Shown: positions 11,301-21,054 of the stretch, one piece after another
Layout: each line of letters begins with the position of its first letter
Position numbering within the stretch: the stretch's first letter is position 1
Assembly (NCBI GenBank): GCA_015039315.1
Contig: WIDE01000002.1
Location: 631,391 to 695,390 of the forward strand
From: Clavulina sp. PMI_390
Lineage: Eukaryota > Basidiomycota > Agaricomycetes > Cantharellales > Hydnaceae
Reading direction: 5' to 3'
Length of the DNA: 64,000 bases
The notes under the pieces: model-generated
The model's input: the letters and a program-made list of their open reading frames with translations, nothing else
Database searches by the model: none
What the model was told of the DNA's origin: nothing
Program-made: the position numbers and the translations under genes

Positions 11301-12213
11301 GTGGCATCTACTTACGTCGTTCGTCCAGTATATGTTCTTCCTGCCCAGCTGTGAGTTCTTTGTATACTTCTCATCAATCTCGTACTAATCCCGGTCCGTG
11401 TTTAGACGTTAATATCCTGAGTACGACCCCTCCCTGGCTTGATTATGTGTATTATTACTGATGCTTCACTTTCTTGCTCTGTCATCAGTGATGTACTCAA
11501 TGTGTAAGTTTCCTCTATCTCATGCCGCTTTTTTCACTTTGACTGACTCATTGTTTGATAGGTAACCTGTAAGACCTTTTTAAGCTTATCCTGTTGGGCT
11601 GTTTGTTGACTGTGATGTTTTTCTGCTGTGAATAATCAGGCACGATCTTGCATGGTAGGTTACATTCTTCTTGCTCTATCATCACTTGATACTGACAAGC
11701 TTTTCTCTTCTAGGGGCACAAAGGGTGACAACGGATCGGACAAGAACCTCGGTGGTGCCAAGAAGGTGAAGGATGCTGACGGGAAAGAAGTCATGGAGGT
11801 TGAAGTTGTGGCCAACCGTGAGGATGCCGAAGCTCTCTGGGCAGCGAGCCGTCAGTCTCTGCGAACCCCTCAAGCCGAGGAGAAACAGCACCGTGACGCC
11901 GCGACCAAGCAAAGCGACCACGACAGGAATTCACGTACAAACGTCGTGCTTGCATGGATTGGGACAAACGTGTTCATGATTGTCCTTTTCACGTCCCAGC
12001 TGTTCTTGGATTGGGCAAACAGCCACTTCAAGACCACCTCAGGAAGTGAGTCTTTCTAGTATTTCCCAATCTCGCCAATTGCTGATGACACCATATTCCC
12101 ATCCAGCATTCAATCCATACCTCACCTTCCTGTTCTATGCGCTCGCGGGCCTGAGCGCTATCCGATTCAGCGGATCACTCTTGTACATGATTTTTAGGCT
12201 CTTTGGCTTCTAG
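8304..12213 (+). CDS. CHS: Chitin synthase (family 2 glycosyltransferase, class I-III type)
   Basis: Twenty exons give 883 residues: 8304..8349, 8408..8805, 8921..9132, 9203..9317, 9389..9605, 9660..9840, 9904..10120, 10171..10220, 10273..10599, 10672..10762, 10816..10873, 10950..11001, 11066..11143, 11232..11350, 11406..11420, 11489..11503, 11562..11568, 11640..11654, 11714..12045, 12107..12213. The N-terminal about 145 residues are Pro/Gln/Asn/Tyr-rich. Then come the CHS_1N segment ([18 protein letters not shown]), catalytic parts [26 protein letters not shown] and QRRRWLNGS at about 525, and a C-terminal cluster of membrane helices. Known role: polymerises GlcNAc from UDP-GlcNAc at the plasma membrane and extrudes chitin. 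The lack of a myosin head separates it from classes V-VII. Phases close throughout. The micro-exons encode the conserved YVNILMMYSMCNLHDLAW stretch. Confidence 0.95.
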
Positions 12214-14065
12214 TCGGGTCCCCATACTTGCCCTTTCTGTTCACCTCAGTCAGTTGTACTGGCTGTTCATACCTTTCTTTCGCCCCTTGATTCGTTGTAA
12301 TTGTGTTCATTTTACACTCGTTCGTTTATTGATTCGTCCCTGGGTTCTCTTGATGCTGCTACTCTTATGCTCTCCGTCGGACGATCTTATCATCGCCATT
12401 TATCCTTGTCCTAAAATGGATTTTGGTCTCTACTCTGACATTGTCTAGTCTGCGCATGCCATAGTGAACTGGCGAGAAAGGCTTGAGCTTGTAATGGGTC
12501 GTACAGAGACCACTCAATGAGACTCGTGTCGTAGGGTTAGGTATGAAAACTCACCTATACAGTATACAAGACCACTAGTATTCGGATCCTCACATAGCAT
12601 ATCATACAATATGTTATCAAGTCGGTCGCTTACATGGCTGCCTTCGATGCATAACCTCAAGCCGCGAAAGAGGTATCTTGGAAGATCTCCCGACCTCAAT
12701 CTTTGCAGACTGGGCCCACTGCCTATCAGGGCCTCGGGTAATGCAAAGCCCTCACTCCGAGGTCGCAAGGGTTACTGTCGGATATCGGCTTTAGGCATTT
12801 GTCGCCAGATAGCTTGAGGAAACGACAATCTCCATCTCCATCTCCATCCCCAGTGCCGAGGGAGTTTTTCCATTGGACTAAGGCACCCGCTTAGGGCTAA
12901 GTAAATAGTGAGAAATCGCTCAGGGAAATTCAATGCTCATCGAATAGTAGAGGGATTCAAGCAAGGCACCAAGGCAATCGCGTTGCGACTGCGGAAGGCG
13001 GGTGGAAGTGGGTGATATGTTCATTACCTATCTGGCGATGATTTTCTTACCATGACGCGATCTTGGACAATGCAAATATGCCAAGACGACAGGTATCCCC
13101 AGCCTCTCACACATATTGAGGGGGTGTTCATGCGACCCGCACATCGTATTGTAGGCACATGGGAATTGTGGCTTTTAAACGGAAATTCACGGGGGTTCAG
13201 CATGTCAAGGCAAAATGCCCCAAAGGCACGTATTATAAAAGGGTACGGTATAGCTTTAGTATCGGTGCGAAGATTGTCCATTATTTTCGGGTAGAGTCGT
13301 GACGATGGTTTGTGCGCACGCTCGATACAGCGATGGTCGATTAAGTACGCAATGAAGTAAAGTGGGCTCAGAGGGCCGAAGCAAAGGCGATATAATCCTT
13401 TCAATAGCGGTTCTTAGAGAGAAGTCCAGCCGCGCGGCGTAGCCGAATTGCCCCTTGAGCGAGTGAGCTGAACTTGACCGCGATAGATCGGCGGTATTGA
13501 GGGGTCAGGCGACCCCGCATTGGTTTCACATCCTGACAATGTAATCTTGTCACCCTCAGCCGGATTAAAGGGGCCGATTGTGCCATGTGCTGTTGAGAGA
13601 ATGGCATGGAAGGGACCCGAGAATACCGCGCCCATGTGGGATGTGAATATTTTGGCTCATGAATTATGAGATTGACATGCAATCTTATCGTCTTTGCTTG
13701 TGCGGCCGAAACGAAATTTTGGCTAGCAAAACCGCGACTTTGCTTTGGGACCCTCGATCGCGGATGGAATTTAGAAGGTGAAAGCAATGTTTCACGTGAT
13801 CGATGAACGAACTTTCGTGACCACGTGTGACAGGACAACTGCCCCATTGTCCGTGGTTCGGCCTCTAACCACTTAATTCTCGACCTCTATTGGAACTTGG
13901 CTCGCTCTAAATATTAGATAAACACGACATGCCTGACGAACATTTGTGCGCATCGGATTTCTATTCAAACATACTTCGGGCCACCTGCCGCAGCCCACGT
14001 TGAATACTGACAACATCGACGCTCCTAATGGCGACCACCCTGCTTTCGCTATTATCTTTCTCTAA
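12214..14065. other. Non-coding interval between chitin synthase and NudE
   Basis: About 1.85 kb with no reading frame resembling a protein and no recognisable tRNA. It holds a short CTCCAT triplication (12830-12847). Two CACGTG E-boxes (13793-13798 and 13822-13827) lie about 240-270 bp before the NudE start. The longest frame here (minus, 13401..13847) looks random. Confidence 0.6.
13793..13827. promoter_or_regulatory. Pair of CACGTG boxes upstream of NudE
   Basis: Two perfect CACGTG palindromes 29 bp apart (13793-13798, 13822-13827). bHLH factors bind this motif in fungi. The link to NudE regulation is inferred only from position. Confidence 0.4.
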
Positions 14066-16515
14066 ATGACTAGGTCTCCCGATTCAGAAGAGGGTTGGAA
14101 GGCAAAATACGATGAAGTCTGCGAAATGTTGGCGGAAACCGAGGCAGAACTGCGAGAATTCCAAGTGAGCTCCAAGGAACTCGAGGAGGAGATGGGTCTC
14201 GATCTGGAACGCGCCGAAAAAGCGCGTGGAGATATGCAGAACAAGTTGGATCGTATAGAAGGCGAACGCGACGACTGGAAGGTACGTGTATAATGACGCG
14301 TCTCGCGGTCAGCGCATCCCGCCGATTGAGCGGTCGCTAACGCGCTCCTTGCCTTGTTGTTTGCTGCTGCACCCACATAGACCAAGTTCATGTCACTACA
14401 ATCGACGCATACGACTACCGTGAATTCCCTCCAACGCGAGCTCGAAGCGTTACGAGAAAGCAATCGCCTGACGAAGATCCAGCTACGCGACCTGGAGATG
14501 GGCAACGATGATTTAGAACGTCATGAAAGGTCCGTACTGGTATTTAGGATTAATGATTGGTCGATGCTTCGTCTGAACACTTTTATTGGCCTTAATCATC
14601 AGGGAGGTGGTTTCATCTCTTGAAGACCTTGAATCCAAATATGCAAAAGCACTGGAAGAAAAGATCCTGCTCGAGCACGAATTACAGGATAAAGCTACCA
14701 TGGAAGAGGATATGCAGCGGCTGCGAGACGAACTCCGTGGTAAGATGCCTCTCATAGTGAGCAGCATCCGCGTCAGCTTGACCGAATCCTCCTATAGATG
14801 CTACGACAGAAGCGGCTGTACTTCGTGACCAACTGGAGAAAGCTTCCTTTGTTGCACCACAACCTAGTCCGTCGATCGATGATGTGCTTAGAGCTGTATC
14901 TCCTGCTGCATCAGCAGCGGACTCACTCCTCGAGGTTCCGCTACCTACAACCGAGTCAGACCTCACTCTTAACGACCCCTCATCATCGTCTACCGACGTG
15001 GATGTTGGAGATACCACCATCGGCACCATTCGCTCCCCCAAGCAGCCTGTTCCACGAGCTCCCCCTCCCTCTCCTCGCAAATTGCCTACCCCATCAGCTT
15101 CCAGCCGCATCGGCGCGCTATCCAAAACAAACCTCTCCTCCCCAGTGCACAACATTTCACCCTCACGTCTCCCAGCCCCTTCCGCTCGCCGTCCTCTCAT
15201 CTCGAGTGCCACTACCCCTGTATTTCCCTCCACTGTTGGGGCCCGACCAGCAGGACGTCTCGCCTCTACAGCGTCCTCGAACTCGGTGGCCACACGTTCA
15301 AAGGGGATGCAGATGGTCTCCGATATGCGTTCAAGGGTCAAGGTCCTCGAACAACGGATTCAGAACCGTGTCCCTCGCATGAGGAAAGTGAGCGAGAGTA
15401 CAGCAGTACCCGTCACTACTCCCACAATTGCCACCGCCAGCGTGACCGTGAGGGGTGGGCAGGCTACGAGCGCAGCTGCGGCGATGGCGGCCAAGATGCA
15501 ACAACGCGACAAGGAGAGGGAGAGAGAAAAGGAAAAGCGAGCGAGCTCAGCAACGGCAAGCAGTGCTGCGACAAGTGGAGACGGCGATTCACCCGGGTGG
15601 GTGCTCGTTGGCACCAACGATGAGTTTGCTTCTTCTCCCCCATCCGGCTCTGAGCAGAGATCAGCTTCGAGAACTTCGGGTGCCGGCGCACGGGCAGTCG
15701 GCGGAGCGGCTTTGCGTTCGGCAAGCCGATCGAACGTCGCTAGCCCAACAAGCTCTGCCTCGGGCTCGCGTTATGCGGTCGTGGCCCCGCCAAGTGCATT
15801 TAGGCGAACTAGTCATGAATTGACGTCACCGGCGTCGGATAGCGGGGCTACTGTTAATGGCGGCGCCAAGGCGAATGGATTGCTCACTGTCACCTCGTCG
15901 CCTGGGCTTGGTATAGGCGCGAGCGGCCTCCGACCTCCGTCGAGTCTGGGTACTTTCCGCCGCAACATTGAAGCTAGCGCTGAGTTTAACCCAACCTCGT
16001 ATTATTCTCCATCATCATCATCGATACCCCCAACCTCTTCTCCGATACCCATTTCATCTGCATCCTCAACCACTTCTGAATCGTCCTCTACGTCTGGCCT
16101 CGTCCGCCGCTCGTCACACGGCGCATCTTCCACACTCAGGCCATCAAACACGTCAAATCAAATCCAAAGATCCATCACGTTGAATGAATCGCAGTTTGGC
16201 TCGGGGACAGGGAGCACGCGGTCGCACTCGACCCACATGCCTTCACGGCCCGCTATTCCATCCATGTTCCCCCCCTCACCACAGTATACCATGACTAGTC
16301 CTGCCTCCACCTCGAAACCAACAACGAGCACTCCACCCGCCCCACGGACGAGTATCCCTAGTCGCGCCATGAGCCCTGTCCCTGGTGCCGCAGGCAGTGG
16401 GATCCCAAGGCCCAGGAGCTCGATGGGCAAAAGCATGATCGGGCGCCCAGCACTATCATCACCGAGTGCTACCACAGTCAAGGCAGTGAGAAAGACGAGT
16501 GCTGCGGGTCGGTAG
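14066..16515 (+). CDS. nudE: Nuclear distribution protein NudE (Nde1) homologue
   Basis: Exons: 14066..14281, 14381..14529, 14603..14739, 14798..16515, giving 739 residues. The first about 195 residues are a continuous coiled coil with the NUDE hallmark blocks LQRELEALRESNRLTKIQLRDLEMGNDDLER (read across two blocks) and VVSSLEDLESKYAKALEEKILLEHEL. The remaining about 540 residues are Ser/Pro/Thr/Ala-rich and disordered, with one short charged segment rich in RDKEREREKEKR. Known role: scaffolds LIS1 and dynein at microtubule plus ends and nuclei, driving nuclear migration. The coiled coil carries the LIS1-binding surface. The long low-complexity tail is typical of basidiomycete NudE. The start is the first ATG of the coiled-coil frame. 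Confidence 0.88.
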
Positions 16516-18884
16516 TTTTTCTTGTGCTCCAAAAATTCCTATTTCAATTTTTGGATTTCTTTTTTTGACGCGGTGGAGCCTGGGCAGGCTGCCATATTTT
16601 GCAACTCCCCCCGAGCGTGTCCGAGGGAAAGGAAAGGAGAGGTCTTCTTCTCCCACTTGCTCTTCTTCTTCTTTCTCTCTCTCTTCGCTTCGTCTGCTTT
16701 TCGCTTTCCTGTTTCGTGCTTGAATTTTTTGTTTGACCATTTTTGACTTTTGATGCTCCCGCGCGGGCCGCCAGACGGGTTCGATTATTCACATACTAAT
16801 ACCCATTTTTTCGCCTCTCGTATACGTGTGTACGTACTGTACTACTGGTTTGCGGGTTAATCGTGTCATTGGTACTGTACTGTGATAGACTTTTTTTTTG
16901 CATATTCCACGTGCGCGTGTTTCCGATTTGTTTTTAGCCATTTTGGCTCTCGTTTCATGATGCTTGCCAGGAATTGCTTCCCGTTCCGCGGTCATGCACG
17001 CGCGCTCTCCTATTCCATGCATGACATTCTCCCTTTCATCTTAATCAAGCATCAGCATCAGCGTGGCAAGGAGCCGCGCGTCACATCCCAGTAATGACAT
17101 GTGGGGACTTGGAACGACCGACCGGATGACAGAGGGCGGTTGATCAGCGCGGTTGATGATTGACGCCTCGAAGCGGCCTCTGGGTGAATAGTAACAACAA
17201 CGACGAATGATGAGGATGATCACCAAAAAAAAGAAAACAAAAGAGAGGTCGATTGCTAATCATTAATTCATAAATAAATTATTCGAGATAAGGCCATTTC
17301 GTGATCGAGGGATCGTATGGGGAGGCAATTAGCGGATGTCGCAACTTTTTGAGGGGCGTGGAGAAGGCTTCATCAGCATCTCAAATCCCCCCCGAAGTAT
17401 GCGCATATTTGTTCCAAGTTGCTATGGTAATATGTGGGGAGAGGCTGCGTAAATGTGACCGCCGCCAAGGCTGGAACAGTGAGAGAGAGTCTTTGCGCTC
17501 CGGTCGCAGTTGCGTGCCGAACCGAACGAGTCGCTTCTTCCTTCCCCGCTTCATCAAGCGGGATGATGGAATAGTTCGGAGGACCCAAGCGATGGGGTTT
17601 TTGCTAGCGATGGATGCGTCCAGTTTGATGAGATGCGTCATCGATAGTCATCCATCATCCCTATCACTTACTGTACTCTCGCTCTCCCGTCCGAGTCTCT
17701 CGTGAGCCGAGGGGATGAGAGAGCGGCCAGAAGAACGGAAAATGGATCAAGACCACCAAGAGTGCCTACCATCACGCATCTATCTTGTTTGTCGACGCTT
17801 GGAGTGCGTGGTCCCGCTTCGTTTCGTTTCTCCGACGCGCGGAAGAGGGGAAAGCAAACTTCCACCTTTCTTCCTTACCTTCGGATCACACACCCACGCA
17901 GACCTATTGGATTGCTGCGGCAGGCTGTTTGGATCTTTTGGATGCTCCTAGCCGCAAATGGATTCAGACTAGGTGGGGTGACCAACGAAAGAAAAAAAAA
18001 GCTTGTTTTACAAAAGGGAAACGAAAAAGAAGGGAGAAGAAGACGGGAAGTTTGCGCGCGTGAAGTGGCCCAGAACCACCCGAGCCAAACAGACAGGGTC
18101 TGACCTGTCATCGCTAATACACGTTGGAGTCGTTGGTGCAGGGATCCCCGATCGACAGGAGATTACGTCATGCTATGAGATCAATCCGCGCACATGTCAA
18201 CAGACATTAGCGAGAAGATGTAAGCAAGGTAAGGCCCCAGGGGCGGACGGGGAAACTGAGGGAGAGACTGCGCAAGCGGAGAGGCGGGGGCGCGGGTGAT
18301 GAGAGAGCGTTCCTGTGCACGCGTTGTCAGATGAAGAGAGGGAGGACGGCCGAGCCGACGAGGAGCTGTCAAAAGGGACCTTTGTGTGATGAATAGGAAT
18401 GCGCGGAAACGTTTTGCTGGGAGCCCGCGCCTGGAGTTCATTTCATTGGGCCCAAGGCCTGTTTTCTGTTCAATGATCGGCAGAACTAATGGGTCAAAAG
18501 ACTGAATCGTCCGAGTGTAGTCCATTCAGTGCACGTGATCTCCCATTTTTGGAGTTCATTTCATTGGGCCCAAGGCCTGTTTTCTGTTCAATGATCGGCA
18601 GAACTAATGGGTCAAAAGATTGAATCGTTTGGGTTTAGCCCATTCAGTGCACGTGACCTCCCATTGTGTACCTGAGATCACCCACGGAGATGGGAGGGCC
18701 AATAGAGTCCCTGTTGACCATTCACTTGCTCAAGTTCCTTTTTAGACTCGAGAGATTCGGACGAGCTTTCAACACCACATCGTCCCCTCCTCGTCCCTCG
18801 TCCTCCTCCTTCCCCGTACATCTTCCGTCGTGCCTTCCTCTTTCTTTTCCTAGCCTTAGCTTTCTCCCCTCCCCTTCGCTCGAC
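16516..18884. other. Non-coding interval between NudE and the Ran1-like kinase
   Basis: About 2.4 kb. A pyrimidine-rich stretch (16640-16710) directly follows NudE and is probably 3' UTR. No conserved protein is visible. The interval ends in a 118-bp tandem repeat (18433-18668) and a CT-rich leader (18780-18880) just before the kinase start. Confidence 0.55.
18433..18668 (+). repeat. Tandem duplication, 2 x 118 bp, each with a CACGTG box
   Basis: Copy 1 is 18433-18550 and copy 2 is 18551-18668. They are nearly identical; differences cluster in the last third and are mostly transitions. Each copy carries CACGTG (18532-18537 and 18650-18655). The array ends about 215 bp before the kinase ATG. 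Confidence 0.9.
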
Positions 18885-21054
18885 ATGTTGGCTATCAACT
18901 CGTACGTCGACGGCGGTCGCTTCCAGATCCTCGACGTCCTGGGCAAAGGCGGCAGCGGGACAGCTTACCTGGCATACGACACCCACTCCTCACCCAAGCA
19001 CCCCAAGTACTACGCCATCAAGTGCGTCCCGCGGCCTGCCAATGACGCTGATGCGTCTGCCCTCCTTCGCGAAATCCGCCTCCACAAGCTCGTCTCAACT
19101 CACCCTGGTATTGTGACCCTCAAGCGATGCATCCAGGAGGGCCCCTACCAGCTGTTTGTCATGGACTTTTTGGCTGGTGGCGACCTCTTCCGCCAAATCA
19201 CTCAGCAACGTGCGTATATCTTTTCCACTTTTTCGTCCTCGTCGTTCGTTTCGCTCTCGCTTCGCCCTTTGGATGAGGGACCTCCTTCCTTATTTGGATG
19301 GAATTCGTGCCGCTCCTATTCAATCACTTTGGTCTGATTGGAGATGAAATGGAAACACACCTGGGTCGCAACAACAACAATGCACCATACTATTGCTCGC
19401 CAAAGGGCCCAGAGCACAGAAGGACAACGAGGAACAACGAGCAAAGAAGCAAGTCCCCGTTGACCCTTCCCTCCCGCGGAATCTTCCCGGGTGTCCGGAC
19501 CCCTCCTCATCGTCATTGCGGCCGCTGCCGGGCCCAGGTCCGGCATCGTACCCTGACATGTCCCCCCCTGCTCTCTGTCAGCCCTGCGACATCGTCGGAC
19601 TTTTGCTAATTCCATCTTTCTCTCTCTTCTTGTGTGCGGGCTGTGGCGTCTGACTGCGTACTGACTCTGTTACCAATCTCATTTCGCTTTCTCCACACAC
19701 TGCATCATCATCCATCATCATTCATCATTGCCCCGCCCTCAATTTATACCACATTTCCAAAACAACCAGATCGCTATTTCCACAGCGACGCTCTTATTAC
19801 CGACGTCTTCCTCCAAATCATCGATGCCGTCCACCACTGCCACGAGAATGGCGTCTTCCACCGCGACCTCAAGCCCGAGAACATCCTCTGCAACCAGGAC
19901 GGCACCCGCGTCGTCCTCGCCGACTTTGGTCTTGCCACCCGCCAACCCATCAGCGATGATCTTGGCGTCGGCTCGGGCTACTACATGTCTCCCGGTACGT
20001 CTGCTGAAACAAACCCTTATTATCCTTTCCTTTCCCGTCCCAATCGACTGGGTCCCCTTCGATCGCCATCTCATAATCTCGTTGCATCCAATTTTCGCCA
20101 GAATGTAATGCCGGTCCAGCGTACAGCACCATCGCCAACGACATGTGGTCCCTAGGTGTCATCCTCTGCAATCTTGCCTTTGGCCGCAATCCCTGGGCCC
20201 AAGCAGTCATGTCCGATGCAACCTTTGCTGCGTACGCCGCCAACCCTGTCTACCTCTCCTCTATCCTGCCCGCCTCCCCCGCCACCGCACATATCCTGAC
20301 CGGGCCCCACGGCCTCTTCTCCCTCGACCCGAGGCGGCGAATGAGCCTCGCTGAGCTCAGGGCTGAGGTTTGCCGCGTCACCCGATGGACGATGACTGAT
20401 GATGAGGTTCGCTATGCATCTGCCGAGGCGCGCAGCGTGGCTGGTGTCATCCGCTCTGCCGTACGCGAGCGCGAGGTCAGACTGGGCGCTGCCCGCTCAT
20501 CCTCCTCGCTTGCTTCGTCGATTCGCTCGAAACGGACGACCACTTCCACAAACTCGTCCACGTACCTCACCGTCCCCAGCCAGCAACCCCATGCTCCTGC
20601 TCCTCGCTCTGCTGCTGCCCCCACCACCCCGGCACAAGTGCAAGCACCTCAACAACATGTACGCAACTCTTCATCATTACGGCTGGTGCTACAAAAAGTC
20701 GCTGCGCCCTTCTCCTCTTCCTCATCATCCTCATCGTCAGCCCGTGCGTCGACCTCATCCGCCGCCTACAGCAATGTGGTGCCTCCTTCCCCATCACCAT
20801 CCTCATCCACCAACTCGTCGCTCAACTCACCAATGCCTCTCACCCCACCCGCCAGTGCATACAGCTCAGATCGCGAAGTCGAGATTGCCCAGCCCGCGAC
20901 GCCTTCAAATGCGTACAACGGCGCTCCTGCATACGCTTACCCCTACGCATGGCCTGGTCCAATGCACCCTCAGATGCCACAACAGCAGCAGCAGGCAGTC
21001 AAATCCCATCATCACGCGCAATGGCAGGGCAATGTGGCGACCGTGAGGCGGTAG
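18885..21054 (+). CDS. Ser/Thr protein kinase of the Ran1/Ksp1 type
   Basis: Exons: 18885..19209, 19770..19994, 20102..21054, giving 500 residues. The kinase domain spans about residues 10-300: glycine loop VLGKGGSGTAYLA, lysine in YYAIKCV, catalytic loop HRDLKPENIL (HRD at 139-141), metal-binding ADFGLA, then GSGYYMSPECNAG and DMWSLGVILCNLAFGRNPW. The GSGYYMSPE stretch and overall order resemble the fungal Ran1/Pat1, Ksp1 and Sks1 group, which link nutrient status to differentiation and growth. The C-terminal about 200 residues are Ser/Pro/Gln-rich and disordered. The first intron is 560 nt, about ten times the local norm. A CT-rich leader and duplicated E-boxes precede the gene. The exact orthologue is unresolved. 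Confidence 0.82.

Noticed and set aside
13401..13847. 148-codon minus-strand frame
   Set aside because: No motif, no homology-like blocks and Arg/Ser-rich random composition; treated as non-coding.
14682..15341. 219-codon minus-strand frame
   Set aside because: Antisense to the NudE coiled-coil and Ser/Pro region, whose sense strand shows clear family motifs.
16640..16720. Pyrimidine tract after NudE as a promoter of a new gene
   Set aside because: No coding sequence follows for 2 kb, and it is more simply NudE 3' UTR.
20399..21046. 215-codon plus-strand frame rich in Pro/His/Arg
   Set aside because: An out-of-frame shadow of the last kinase exon, with low-complexity composition.
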